Assembly: GCA_009760855.2 (NCBI GenBank)
Contig: WPIO01000008.1
Location: 11,488,501 to 11,552,500 of the forward strand
Direction of reading: 5' to 3'
DNA length: 64,000 bases
Origin: Cristatella mucedo
Lineage: Eukaryota; Bryozoa; Phylactolaemata; Cristatellidae
A program made the position numbers and the translations under genes. Under the pieces are notes generated by a model that did not search any database, was not told the DNA's origin, and saw nothing but the letters and a program-made list of their open reading frames with translations. Numbering within the stretch: the first letter of the stretch is position 1; every line of letters begins with the position of its first letter. This document shows positions 9,401 to 20,268 of this stretch, piece after piece.

Positions 9401-12400
9401 AAAAGTGCCTTCAGTATTCTTGGCCCTGCTGCTCAGAGACAGCTAAACTAGTATACCTAAGCAGCAGAAAGCATTGTATACAATAATTCGAAATAAAATA
9501 ACTTGTAGACAGTAAGTGTTGCTACCCACTTCTCACTGTGTACCTTAAAAAAAGCCATCGGTTAACACGTACTGCTACTGTGTCCGTCATGCCAGAGGCT
9601 TGCCTAAGATTAAGAAAATGAGAAGGTAGAACCTTAATATTGTCCAGGGAAGCCAATCACAGCGGTGGCAAGGGGGGGGGGAAGAACCTGATCCATCGAT
9701 TCGATACACCTATGCATACATGCAGTAAACCACTTCTCCAAAAGAAAACACTTTCGACCGGTACCTGTACTACACTGTATGAGCTGTGTCGTACCCACAC
9801 GCCTGAAAATGTATCTCGAGCTGGGTTGGCAGCTAATTTCAAGGCCTCCTGGTGAACTTATTTCCCCATGTTGGATCTGGCAGACTAATTTAGTCGACAG
9901 ATTGACTTGGCTAAATTTAAAAAATAAACATGACTGCAAATCAGAAAATACATTCATGATTTGCATTAGATGGTGTACTTCAGTTTAGCAGGGATATATG
10001 ATGTGCCGGTACAGCCGCTCATTCTATGCTGTGAACGACAGCCTAGGTAGATACAGTGTCTAAGGCTACGAGTTTAACAGACTCTATCTATCTAGTTCCC
10101 TATCTGTCTATCAATGTATCTATCACCGGCTAGGGAGGCAGGAGCACCCCATGCCAAAATCGAAGGCATGCATATATTTTATGTAACACGAGGGCCTTTG
10201 CACGTGGTGGGATGAGTAAATAGGTCGAAGCCGATCTCCCACGTAACTTACTTTCAAAGACTCGGACTTACAAAGCATAAACGTCTCCAGAACACAACAC
10301 CGAGAAACTGAAGGATGTGGATTCTGAACCTGCGAGTGTTCGAGGTTTATGTAAAACATTTGCATGAGTCAATGGGTTTTTGCGATTACGCCTTGTGACC
10401 TCCCTGCTCCCTACACCAGCTGCTCAACTTATGCAATGGGCAGTGGACAATGCAAGTGAGCCCCAGCTGCAAAGGTAGCCACTAGCGGGCAAAACATCAA
10501 TAGAGAATCGGCTCGGCTTCGACCGGCAGCTTCTCTAGAAATTAAGCCGACCGTGCTACATTTCAAGTTCAAAACGGTCACCGAATAAGACTCGATGTCG
10601 TTCTCTGGCGGCATCCTATCGATGCACTTAATCGAATTGTGCACTCTCCCATCACCTCTTCCGAGCTGCACCACTGCCGCCGGAGCACGACGACGAGCAC
10701 TAGGTGGCAAGACGGCATTGGCAACCTATAGCCGCCAGCTTAGAGTGATGCCACCAACTCGAAGAAATATAGACACTTAGTTGCACCACATCCTAAGCCA
10801 CGACTGCAGCAACGATCGGCCTAAGGAACAGCAGCTGAAATCATCAGCCAGCTGTGGCAGGTGAGTGAACAATTAGCTGGCGATGCAGCCAAACGCCATC
10901 CAGAAGGACAGCTGCTTCAACTGGCTGCGAGGTGCCGCAGCCAGCGGAGCACCGGAGCTGACAGCAGGCAGCACCGGTGAGCCCTTGGTCTGAGGGCTGT
11001 GGAGGCTGTGTGGAAGGATACCTCCGGACCTCCTGACAGAGGACGCGCATTCCGCCCGACGGTCGTCTCCCCCCACTCCTTCCTCTCGTTGGACGTCTCA
11101 CGGCGACTCACCGCACTAAATAAATAAAATCGTAGCTGATTAAACAGCCTCTTTTTGTATAGCGACAGAAGAGCCTTTATGGCTATTACCACCGCTTGCA
11201 GTGGCAATAAAGAATCGCCCACTGCAGGGTTCGAACCCACGACCTCGGGACCGAGGTCGTGAAAGCAACCGCCTCACCTAGTGTGCCATCACGGCTCACC
11301 GCTGTCAGACATTCTGTCTCGCTTGCCTGCAGTCTGCTCACATGTCGACCCTCTTCGAATCACCGCACCAACCTCGGTGCAAAGAGCACACAGCACGGTG
11401 CGGATCTCATCGCGAGCTGGCTACGAGCTTCCGCTGCATGCTCAGCATCGAGAGAGTGGCCAAGACATCCTCGTCTACACACTAATAATAATAATAATAA
11501 TATATTTATATAGCACCCTCAGAAAACTTAATCTCTTAATCTCATGAGCAAGAAACCGGAAAGGAGGACTAGAGTGCATGCTCAAAATTGCGCCCAGAGC
11601 AGTATGAAGCAATCGGAGTGCCCCATCATGCCTGCCAGCGGCACCGCCAGGTGGCAGCACGAGCAAAGACTAGCTGTGGCTGCTGGTGAGGTCATCCTCC
11701 TCCCCTTTCGAGCCCCCCTCAACCACGTCTCACTTCTCACCGACGAAAGCTCCATGAAAGTCTGCCGAACCGCCAAAAAAAGTGCACTGTCGAATAGCTC
11801 GGACTAAGAAGATGCAGGCTGCTATTTACCCTGGGGGGGGCCCAATTCGCAGTCCACTGCTGAGCTCTAAAGCAGTACGGCAGGAGCAGAAGGGGGCGGG
11901 CAAACGGCGTACCTCGTTCTGGGCCGTCATCCGAACTATCGAGCCGATGTTGTACGTGATCATCGACAGACAGGCCTTCGCCAGATCGTACTTTGACGTT
12001 GCCTCGCGGCGTTCCTTCGACATCATGTGACCGAAGCTACAAAGCCACCACTGCCATCGCAGCAGTCCAAGATGCATCGCAATCCGGGACTGCTGTGGGG
12101 CACGACGTGGTCAGGGCCGAAAGCAGTCCTGGCTGCACCCAGTGAGTGCCGAGCCTGTCGGAGGCCGTGGGGTGGGTCAGGCCGGAAGTGCCAGGGGCGC
12201 AGCGCACCTGCTTGCCACGATGTCGCCAGAAAGACCAAATTTCTCGTAATCGCCGCCATAGATGTCGCGAACGAGCTTGTCGACCGTGGTGCTGTCGCCG
12301 TGCGAGGCGAGCTCGATGGCCTCCTCAAACGTCTCGCATCCGGTGAGCAGACAGCAGAGGCCGAGGAACGTGCCCCCACCCAAGCTGCAAGCAGAAGAAG

Positions 12401-14666
12401 ACAGAAACAACTGGCACACACTCACAACTAAGACAACTAAGACTGAGAGAGAGAGAGAGAGAGTGAGAGAGAGAGATAGAGGTCGGACAAAAGAAGGGTG
12501 AAGGTCGCAGAAAGCCTGCGTTCGACAAGTGCTTGCTTCACAGCGAGCAAGCAGTCCGAAGGTCCTGCCGGCAGGCCAGGCAAAGTCGGTGGAAGTGCGG
12601 CACTTACAAGCCAATGGCTGCACGTGCCGTCCAACGGTTGAGATAAGACAGACGAATGCACACGCAGTTGAAAGGCTGCCAGGCGGTGTGTGTACATGTG
12701 CTGGATGGTCGTGCCAGGCACCTTATCATCGTGCATATGGCAGCAAAACCGAGCACGTGGGCAGCGACCAGAATGCCCGAGGCTTCAAAAAACTGACCGG
12801 CTGATGGTCAACAGACGGCTGGCTTTATTGTTTATTCGTTGTTTATGCTAGAGAGATACACCAGACCGACCCCAGGCCGGCACTAATAGCAACTGCGCTC
12901 TCCTGACCTGACAGGGAGGTCGCCCGGCGAAGTGCACGGGTTCCAGAGCCTCGCTGAACCTGACACGTCGGCAGCCGTCTCTGCATCGGTGACTTCTCAC
13001 TGTTTCGGGCACATGACTCCCATGACTACTAGCCCCACCCTACCGACAAGCCACTCTAATCGCCTACTGGCCAAGTTCGTCGGGGTGCTTGCTATTCGAA
13101 AAACCTGAGAAGACCTTACAGCAGCCAGCTGAGCAAGCCCCTTGACAAAGCAAGGCAAGTGCAGTACAAAATTGCATCCTCTAAGCGCCAGCGCCGCACA
13201 GCCACGGCTGGGCTCTATCCAATAGGCGCACTTGCAAAGGAGTGCAAGCAACAGCAGCAGTAGCAACACAGAGGAGACGGCTGCACTGTGTGCGTGCGAC
13301 CGGCCAGCTATCACTCCCCCAACACGACACCGCTCCCCTCGGCGTGACACGTCAGTGACCCCGTGACCCTTCCCGCTGGCACGACAGGCTTACCTAGTGC
13401 CACCAACACGCCGGAAGTCGTTTAGGCCTCGGACGGCAAGGATGCTCACGCCGGAGCCCATGTTGACTACCATATATGGGTACGGGTTTCGGAAGTCAAA
13501 CGGGCGCTTCTCGCAACGCTCGCTGTCGTGCGGCTCGGCAAAGTAGTAGCACTCGTTGGCGTTGACGCTGTCCACATAGTGGATGCCCTTGAGCAGACAC
13601 TCGAGCTCGTCCAGCTTACAGAGCCTGAGGTTGAGCAGCTGAACACGGAAGAGGAACACGAGCGCGGTGCACGCACGTACGAGCAAGTGAGTGACATCAT
13701 CCAAGCTCCATGCGATGCACGTCACCCGTGTGAGCATGCGTGCATGTATCTCACTGTGCGCATAAGGGTGGATGTGCGTGCACTCGTAAGTGTGCGCAAG
13801 CGCTTGCATTGTCGTAAGTCGTCGTGGCACGACGCCTTCGTCTGGCAGCGCGAGGCAACCGCATGTCGAGGGCGACACGGTGCACTACAGACGGGCATTG
13901 TGCGAGTGTGTGGGGATCGGATCAGGGGTGCTGCGAAAAACAGACACTCACCGTCGCTTGACCGACCGATGGCGAGCGGGGCAAAGGGAAGCTAGCTGGC
14001 GGGTACTTGCGCAAAAGGGTGGCTAGGGCTCTGCCGGCCTGCTGCTGCACAAGCCGGCTGCAATGCAGGCCGTACTTGCTGGAACTCGGTCTCGAACTTG
14101 AAAGCGCCGCCGCCGGTCGCACAGATGGTGGTCGCCAGCAGCGGGAAGTGCTTGGCCCTGGCCAGCTCAAGGAAAGACAGCATCTCGCTCGTCGGAAAGC
14201 GTATGAAGTGCAGCGAGCCTCGACGCTTGCCTAGCATGACGTTCGGCATCTCCAGCTGCACATCGCGCACGCCCGTCTTCCCGTAGGCGGTGTTGCCCGT
14301 GAGGTAGCGGTGTATCGTGTCGAACGTTCGCCGTCGCAGCTCCTCCAGCCCATCGCCGCCATTGATCTCGGCCGGCTCGAAGTAGATGAGCTTCGTGAGC
14401 GTGCCGCCGATGTCGACTCCGAACCAGGTGAACGCTGGCGCGTGAACGAACGAGTGCGAAGCGCATGCGATCTCTCGAGTCTTCTCTGCTCCACCGCTCG
14501 GCGGCCCGGCTGTGCTACGAGCTCGCTGGCCTGCCCTCTGCCGTCTCCCGTCGCCGCCGCACGATCGCGAGCGCTGCCGCGTCGGGTGGAGGCCTGCGTC
14601 GCGGAGAAACTCACGTGGAGCCGCCGTGTCCAACGGCTGGCTCGCCTCGCCGGCGGGCTCGCTCAT
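6491..14666 (-). CDS. PANK: pantothenate kinase (PANK), six exons
   Basis: Coding exons on the minus strand: 14076-14666, 13394-13638, 12208-12384, 11913-12036, 6758-6883 and 6491-6547. All joins are GT-AG and preserve frame, giving 439 residues. The protein phosphorylates pantothenate with ATP, the first and rate-limiting step of coenzyme A synthesis. The family signature is unbroken from exon 1: [17 protein letters not shown] (nucleotide binding), [43 protein letters not shown]. Later exons give [70 protein letters not shown]-like [29 protein letters not shown] and LEHEGYFGAVG. This is the animal and fungal type-II enzyme. The ATG at 14666 has A at -3 and adds about 78 residues, rich in Arg, Ser and Ala, before the kinase core; animal PANK paralogues also carry variable N-termini. 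An additional upstream exon cannot be excluded. Intron 4 (6884-11912, 5,029 bp) is the longest and holds SINE and LINE fragments. Confidence 0.95.
6661..6687. repeat. poly-G tract in PANK intron
   Basis: A run of about 17 G, then AA and seven more G, lies in the 210-bp intron between the last two PANK exons. It reads as C on the transcribed sense strand, where it extends the pyrimidine tract of that intron. It is one of several long G or C runs in the window. Confidence 0.8.
8160..8360 (-). mobile_element. LINE-B 3' fragment
   Basis: From TTACTCCACAAAG through CAGACTTCATCTCACGAAAC to GTGGAAGTAGAAAG it aligns with the 3' end of the LINE at 28590-28790, same strand, with many differences. It is an old truncated copy in the long PANK intron. 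Confidence 0.65.
8930..9225 (+). mobile_element. S1-type SINE split by an S2 SINE
   Basis: The left piece (8930-8995) ends in a tRNA-like B box (GTGGGTTCGAGTC). The right piece (9150-9225) is the S1 tail (CTACATAAACGAGGCTGCTA, then ATCAGCTAACCTTTTTT). Between them is a separate SINE of family S2. The order of pieces matches S1 copies at 33162-33310, so this is one element broken by a later insertion. Confidence 0.7.
8996..9149 (+). mobile_element. S2 SINE (tRNA-like head, LINE-like tail)
   Basis: An A-box-like TCTAGCGGTTAAGGTGCTCG and a B-box-like GTGGGCTCGAGCCC form a tRNA-derived head. The 3' part, AAGCACCTGAATAGAGATTA through TGGGGTGCTATATAAAT, resembles the end of LINE-A (AGCGCCTAGAAAGAGATTAA... 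GGGCGCTTTATCAAG). Tail sharing is how SINEs borrow a partner LINE's reverse transcriptase. Confidence 0.75.
9226..11116. other. PANK long intron, unassigned part
   Basis: This is intronic sequence of PANK on the minus strand. At about 9333-9420 there is a faint, decayed tRNA-like segment (TAGGTGGTTTAGAGGTTAAA). A TCTATC-rich short repeat lies at 10083-10125 and a G run at 9673-9682. No exon was recognised. Confidence 0.45.
11117..11300 (-). mobile_element. S1 SINE
   Basis: A full-length tRNA-derived SINE on the minus strand. Read on that strand it starts GGTGAGCCGTGATGGCACAC, has the B box GTGGGTTCGAACCC, then GCAGTGGGCGATTC, and ends AATCAGCTACGATTTTATTT. It lies in the long PANK intron, in the same orientation as the gene. 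Confidence 0.85.
11484..11547 (-). mobile_element. LINE-type 3' tail fragment
   Basis: A TAA repeat followed by TATTTATATAGCACCCTCAG and AAAACTTAATCTC matches the extreme 3' end of LINE-A in minus orientation. Only about 60 bp is present. Confidence 0.65.
12445..12482. repeat. GA microsatellite in PANK intron
   Basis: An interrupted (GA)n tract with GTGA and GATA interruptions lies upstream (in transcript sense) of the exon ending at 12384. Read as CT on the minus strand, it adds to the pyrimidine-rich approach to that splice acceptor. Confidence 0.85.
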
Positions 14667-14950
14667 TCTCCTCTGCTTGCCCTCTGCAACGCAGCCGGAA
14701 CGCCCCGGTCAAGGACCGCCTGCACTCGGGCACCGCATGGCCGGCGCTGCTCGAGCGCGGCACAGTTTTGCACCACAACGGTGGTGGTTAGCAGCCGCGC
14801 TGGCAAACGAATGAACGCGACAGGGAGCCGGGCTCTCGCCCGAGCGCACTGCGTCGAGGGCATCTCGACAACGGCCGCGCGAAGACGGTCGAAAGAAGGC
14901 GAATCGATTAATTCGACGCTTTTCGCTCATCTCTGATGACAATGCTCTGG
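14400..14950 (-). promoter_or_regulatory. CpG-rich start region of PANK
   Basis: GC content and CpG density rise sharply around and upstream of the PANK start codon compared with flanking DNA. Such CpG-rich starts are usual for housekeeping genes of many animals. No TATA box was seen. The transcription start is not located; the region is inferred from composition only. Confidence 0.45.
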
Positions 14951-15455
14951 CGCCGTCCGAATACGGCAGAGGATATTCGAGAGGAGCCTCTGCAGCACGC
15001 TCTCAACCGACGCCTCGAAGGGCTGCACCCAGCATACCAAATGAGCTGCCACAAGCGTCTCGCTTGGACGAAGATTAGAATTCCCGCTTACTTTAAACGA
15101 CCTTGGCCGACACGTTAGTAGAAGGCACGAGCTCACAAAGTGTTTGAATAGAGTGAGACGGGTTCACCGCACCTGCGCCCGCCAGCCCAGCCCACACGCG
15201 CTAGTGCGTCGAACGATGACGAAATGGCGTCGCTGTTGTCCACTTTGTGACCTCTGACACGAAGATAGGAGATCACGCCAGCGCTAGCCGAAATCATCCG
15301 AGCTCAGTCAGGCGTCATCGGTATGGCTGCCCTTGTAGCAGCACTAATCAATACCTAGTTCCGCGAGCTAGCGTTTTGCGTTTTGTTTTCTGCGAAGAGA
15401 ATGCCAGGTCTGTCAAAGTAAGCTTGACTGTAGCGACTGCAATCGACTGTAGCGA
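14951..15455. other. upstream of PANK, nothing recognised
   Basis: No exon, RNA gene or known repeat was recognised. It would hold the distal promoter of PANK. The 3' edge is the target-site copy AGCGA (15451-15455) of the next LINE. Confidence 0.4.
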
Positions 15456-15848
15456 ACCTTAAATCCTTTGGAGACCGTGCATTTAGCTCGTATGCTCCCA
15501 CAGCCTGGAACTCCCTCCCGACCTGCATCAGAACATCCCCTGACCTGACCACATTTAAAAGAAACTTAAAAACATACCTATTTAGGACAGCATTTAGTGG
15601 GTCCTTGTGATTCGTCCTCGATGTGCTTATGCGTGCTGACACTGTTCATGCTGCCACTAACCACATTTGCATGCTGACCCAGTGCATGTAACCCCTAACC
15701 ATGTTATTCATTTTGTTTGTTTTTCAAGCATGATTTTACTTACTATTCTATTGCGTATCACTTTGCAGCAAATGTAAAGCGCCTAGAAAGAGATTAAGTT
15801 CTCTGAGGGCGCTTTATCAAGTGCAATATTATTATTATTATTATTATT
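15456..15848 (+). mobile_element. LINE-A, 5'-truncated, with target-site duplication
   Basis: It begins inside the last codons of the LINE reverse transcriptase ORF (KSFGDRAFSSYAPTAWNSLP-like, then LKTYLFRTAFSGSL and stop). It continues through the 3' untranslated region and ends in TTA repeats. The 5-bp repeat AGCGA flanks it (15451-15455 and 15849-15853). By eye it matches the 42-kb and 61.6-kb copies closely, so it belongs to the young subfamily. Confidence 0.9.
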
Positions 15849-15853
15849 AGCGA

Positions 15854-17199
15854 CCCGGCCGATACCGCCATCCACCACCAGTACTATTCACTCACCCTCG
15901 TAAACCATTCCCGCTATAAACTGACTTGGCCCATAAACCAGCGGCCATAAACTCCAACGGCCCATCTACTCATCGCACAGCATTAAAACAACCACACATC
16001 CCTGATCTCCAGATCACATATCCCAGCAGCAATACACTTACGATCAAAGCACCACGAGGCATCAAGGCATGGGATAAAGCACAACATAACAGCAAGACCA
16101 CAGTCCAGAAACCACAGTTAAAATTGCTGTCATTTAAACCAAATCACAGCAGGCCCTTAACGAAACAAGCACTCTTGCTGGGGAAATCCTTGCACTTAGG
16201 CTGCCTACGTCTATAGTGGGGAGCGACCCAAATGTGTCTATAGAGGGGAGCGACCCCAAATAAATGGCGTGGCCGAACAAACTCAACCTAAAGCCCGACC
16301 GGAGAGCCAGGATTCCGCCTCCACCTTCGAAAAGGCAGGAATACCTCGAACCCTAACTCCTGACTAGAGAACAAGGGCTCTACTTCTACCTTAAAGGCAG
16401 GAAAATCTTCGCAAAGGCAGGAATACTGGAGGCTGTTTAACCTACGATGAAATACCTCCTCTACACTGCACCGACTTCTACTTTGCAGCGGCAAATCCCT
16501 ACGCCGAAATCACGCGAGCATGCACACACAAAACACAAAATGTGAGCCACGAGTGCTATACAACCGCATTCGGGTACTCGGTGGCGTCCAACAAGTTTTC
16601 CTGGAGCTGACTCACTCTGTCCAGTCAATCGCCTGTGAAATACTGCCCTTCTCCCTCGCTTTCAGAGAGAACGAGTCCGGCAACTACCGGCGTCGAAACG
16701 GAGCCCAAAGACGAAGAATGATCCCTGAGCGATCGTCGCCCTGATCATAAATGACTAGCAGGGACAATGGGGCTGATGGGCCAACCGACATCAATCGGCC
16801 TGCTGGTCCTATCACGACCGCTGCAACCTCTTGTTCACTGCTCAGGAACCCTGGTGCTTTTCAGCCACCTCCCTCGTTCTCACTGGAACAGTCTACCACG
16901 ACCACTGCATCCTAGAGGACGCAGGTCCCTTTCAGCAACCTTTCTAGTTCTTACGGAAACCTGTCCGGCAACTCTCGGATGGCTGGCGGCGACAGCGACC
17001 TTGAACGCACGTTGCCCTATTCTTAAGTAGCCAGCCGGGAATAGAGGGTTAACAGGCCAGCCAATATCAATCACCTTACGATTTCACCACGACGGCTGCG
17101 TCCCCTTGCTCAATGCTCTAGGACAGATGTGTTTCCCGCTGAGCAATTCTTGTGACACTAAAATTGAGCCAGGCCAGAGCTGTGCTACAGTATCCTCCA
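15854..17199. other. unassigned intergenic sequence
   Basis: No gene recognised. It contains a two-copy tandem repeat at about 16211-16259. Open frames up to 96 codons have no motif and an uneven, repeat-like composition. Confidence 0.4.
16211..16259. repeat. two-copy tandem repeat of about 25 bp
   Basis: GTCTATAGTGGGGAGCGACC followed by CAAATGT is repeated directly as GTCTATAGAGGGGAGCGACC followed by CCAAAT. No function is suggested. Confidence 0.7.
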
Positions 17200-18040
17200 T
17201 GACAACAAGCATAACCTGGTTAGGGGTGGCATGCACAGAGTCAACATGCAAACATAGTGGCAAAACGCTCAGTGTCAGCAAGCATAAGCATGTTAAGGAC
17301 GAATCACATGGACCCACTTAATGCTGTGATAAATAGATGCGTTTTTTGTTTTATTTTTAAATGTGATCAAGTCAGGGAATGTCGTGACACCATTCGGAAG
17401 TGAGTTCAAGGCTTTGGGAGCATAAAAAATAAAAGCACAGTTTCCAATGAATTTGATGTTCGTACGAGTTATATTTAAACGTTTAGATTCCGAAAAGCGA
17501 GTGGTACGACGCTTAACTTCCTAGGGAAGTATATCTGATAGGTAGGCTGGAGCCAAAGCATGAAGTTACCTAAAAGTGAATGACAGAACCTTGAATTTGA
17601 TGCATTGCTTAACTGGGGGCCAGTGCAAGTCGGCGAGAACCAGTTTGATGTGGCAACTGCGACGCTCCGACTAACAAGCCTAGCTGCAAAGTTTTGCACC
17701 AGCTGTAAGCGCCTGGTTGCACAGGCCGGCAGACCAGCAAGCAGTGAGTTACAGAAGTTGAGACGGGATGTCACAAATGCATGGACCAATTTAGATGTGG
17801 TATCCCTGTCTAAACAAGCCCCAAATTTTAGCAATGCTCTGCAGTTGAAAGTAAGCAGACTTGAGTGTGCAGCTGATGTAGTCGTCTAGTGGAAGGTCAC
17901 TTTGGAACAGGACCTCTAGATTTCGTGCAGATTCAACAGAACATATGCTGGCAGAGCCGATTGTGAGCGTTAACTTTTCCAATTTCTGAATCACGCGTGG
18001 ATGATGCAAAGCATGTGCAAGCGACCTAAAATCCAGAGAG
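17200..18040 (-). mobile_element. LINE-A-like fragment, degenerate
   Basis: Minus-strand conceptual pieces match the LINE-A reverse transcriptase end: LTIGSASICSVESARNLEVL, SAYFQLQSIAKIW, ATSKLVHAFVTSRLNFCNSL-like, LAGLPACATRRLQLVQNFAARLV. It lacks the TTA tail, is broken by stops, and is more diverged than the young copies. Confidence 0.8.
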
Positions 18041-18059
18041 AGGCGCTTGAAGCTCATTC

Positions 18060-18240
18060 GATGATAGACGGGCAGCATGTGAAGCTCTGACAGAAGTGAT
18101 GCGATGTGGCAGCTTCGCCGTTAACGACAGGCCGTAGGGGCTGCTGCATTTTGCACTAGTTGCAGACGATTAAGGACACGGGCTGGGAGTCCTGAATAAA
18201 CTAATTACAGCAATTTGTTCACTCAAGAAGGACGCGGTGC
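18060..18240 (-). mobile_element. LINE-C-like fragment
   Basis: The segment from GACAGAAGTGATGCGATGTG to AGTCCTGAATAAACTAATTA aligns with 19065-19230 and with 52210-52350. In those copies it encodes the CNS..G..ALKRLQL part of a LINE reverse transcriptase on the minus strand. Confidence 0.6.
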
Positions 18241-19060
18241 TGCTACGCGTCGGGTGAAAACGCCACAGCCGTCAATCCGCAGCCTTTGTAGAGAAGCTGT
18301 AGGCTTTGTTTTCTGCGAAGCGAATGCTAAATTTTTCCAAGTAGCTTGACTGCATGGATCCCCCCGGCCTAATCGATTTCCTAATCATTTTTTTGCTAAA
18401 CTAGTGACATCCTCACACAAGACAGCCACCTAAAACAGTCTCCATCGTCGGATTCGGGAAATGATGATGCAGGGCTGGCGGATGTGGTTGAGGACGTGGT
18501 TGAAGCTGAGCTACCCTAATTAAAGAAGCAGCCGTTCCCGATCCTCCTCCCCCACCCATCTCAGCCAAAAACGTTCGCTTTAGTGTCCTCCCCCGCTTCA
18601 GAAGTCGGGTAGTCACTGCCGAGGTGTGATGAATCGCCGAAATGCGCTCTAATTAAGTGGAAACAGGCAGCAGCGCTAGGTTCGAATTTCGAGTTTATAT
18701 GCGCGTCGTACATGGTCAATTTAAGGTTCACGCCAAATTTCCTCCCAATTCGCTAGTTTGCTCGCATGCAAATGAGCTGCAAAGATGTTGGTCACTACCG
18801 AAACCCATCTATAATCTGCAGTAAAGTAAATCGGCTCTAAATACTCTCAAATTTGGACTTCATGTTAAACTACATAATCGTGTAAGTGGTCCTTTAAAAT
18901 TTCGCGCCATTGTACGCGTGCATTTTCATGCAATCAACTGCGGCGACCCGTGCCGATACCACCATCCACCGCCGGGGGATGATGCAAAGCTGTGGGGGGG
19001 GGGGGGAACAAGTGACCTGAAAACCAAACAGATGAGCTTGAAGTCAGTTCCACGCTTGAC
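18241..19060. other. unassigned sequence with repeat pieces
   Basis: No gene recognised. A segment at about 18941-18975 (GCGACCCGTGCCGATACCAC) resembles 15850-15882, suggesting an unclassified dispersed repeat. A run of 12 G lies at about 18994-19005. Confidence 0.35.
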
Positions 19061-19230
19061 GGGAGCAAGTGGAGCTCTGACGGAAACGATTCGACGTGGA
19101 AGCTTCGCCGTTGACGACAGACCGTATGATCCGCTGAGTTGTGCACTGGTTGCAGACGATTGAGGGCACGGTCCGGGAGTCCTGAATAAAGAAAATTAAG
19201 GTAATTTCGGCATTCAATAAGGACGCGGTG
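19060..19230 (-). mobile_element. LINE-C-like fragment
   Basis: It aligns with 18060-18240 (TTCGCCGTTGACGACAGACC, then TTGCAGACGATTGAGGGCAC and AGTCCTGAATAAAG). It is a short, decayed piece of LINE reverse transcriptase on the minus strand. Confidence 0.6.
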
Positions 19231-20084
19231 CTGCCTATGTCCTTCGCATTGTTTGAAAACGCCACAGTCGTCTATCCGCCACCTTTATAGAGAGGCTGTC
19301 GACCCCTTCCGGTCGGCAGTCCATCGGCTCGCGGAACCCGAGTCTGCTGCCCGGGAAGAGGCTATCGCTTATTTTAAAGAAGCTTCGAGTATTTTATGAG
19401 CTCGCGGGCACCACGCCCAGCATGAGGCTAGAAAGGCTGTTGGAGTTTGACTTCGGCTTTGATCGGCAAGTGAGCTCGGCTTTCTAGATGCGGTTTAATG
19501 GGACGAAAACGCTTAGGGTTTCTGAAGGAGTAATTCATTTTTAGCAGGTCTATTGGGCCGTACGTATCGGTAAGCGTGTGGTGTGCACATTCAAGTTCGC
19601 GAAACCACGTTGTAGAAAGTTCAGAGAGACACTTCTGTCCAATACACCTTGGGGACACGGTTTCCAGCTTCAAGAAACGTCTAAGAGATAAACCTACTTT
19701 GGCTGGTTTATGGTCTGTTGCCATGTATCACCTTATTGATCGCGTTGCGGCCAGTTTACGGTCCGCTGAACTTTTGTGTCGGGTGTGGAAGGTGTTATCT
19801 TAGATTATGGATTTACGAAGAGACAAGTCGCAGCTTGGGGGCAAAAACTACACCATAGACTATCGCGGTTCACTTCTGAGTCGGAAGCCGCTGAAGCTGG
19901 AAGCTGGTGTTGCGAGAGCCGCCGAGTGCGGTGCCGTGGCGATGGCGAAGAATTATATTTTGGTGTGTGCCTTCAACTAAGCTTCATTTGTTCTATTCTT
20001 TACTTGCAGGTAGTACAGTGAACAATACACTTACAAATAATTTAAAACAAAATTGTTTCGACGTATGTAGAGCTATCTTAGTTG
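19231..20084. other. unassigned sequence
   Basis: No gene recognised. Overlapping open frames of 75-98 codons on both strands at 19428-19803 lack motifs, and I could not place them in a family. Confidence 0.35.
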
Positions 20085-20268
20085 AGAGCCGCGATGGCAC
20101 ACCAGGTAAGGCGGCGGCTTTTCATAACGTCGGTCCCTAGGCTGGTTGTAGGGCTCGAATCCTGTGGTGGGCGATCCTTCATCGCCGTTGCAAGGGGGGA
20201 TGATAGCCACAAAGGCTTTTCTGTCGCTAAAAAAGGAGGCTAGAAAATCAGCTAGTATTTCTTTATTT
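20085..20268 (+). mobile_element. S1 SINE
   Basis: Starts GAGCCGCGATGGCACACCAG, carries a diverged B box (GGGCTCGAATCC), then GTGGGCGATCCTTCATCGCC, and ends AATCAGCTAGTATTTCTTTA. Full length apart from the poorly conserved anticodon-like part. Confidence 0.85.

Noticed and set aside
13528-13995. 155-codon plus-strand open frame
   Set aside because: Lies opposite a PANK exon and its intron; a shadow of the conserved minus-strand coding sequence.
16211-16259. CRISPR-like array
   Set aside because: Only two direct copies without spacers of uniform size, and the genome is eukaryotic.
20085-20268. tRNA genes at each A-box/B-box pair
   Set aside because: Only 59653-59734 has a paired acceptor stem and anticodon arm; the others are repeated tRNA-derived SINE heads with common non-tRNA bodies.
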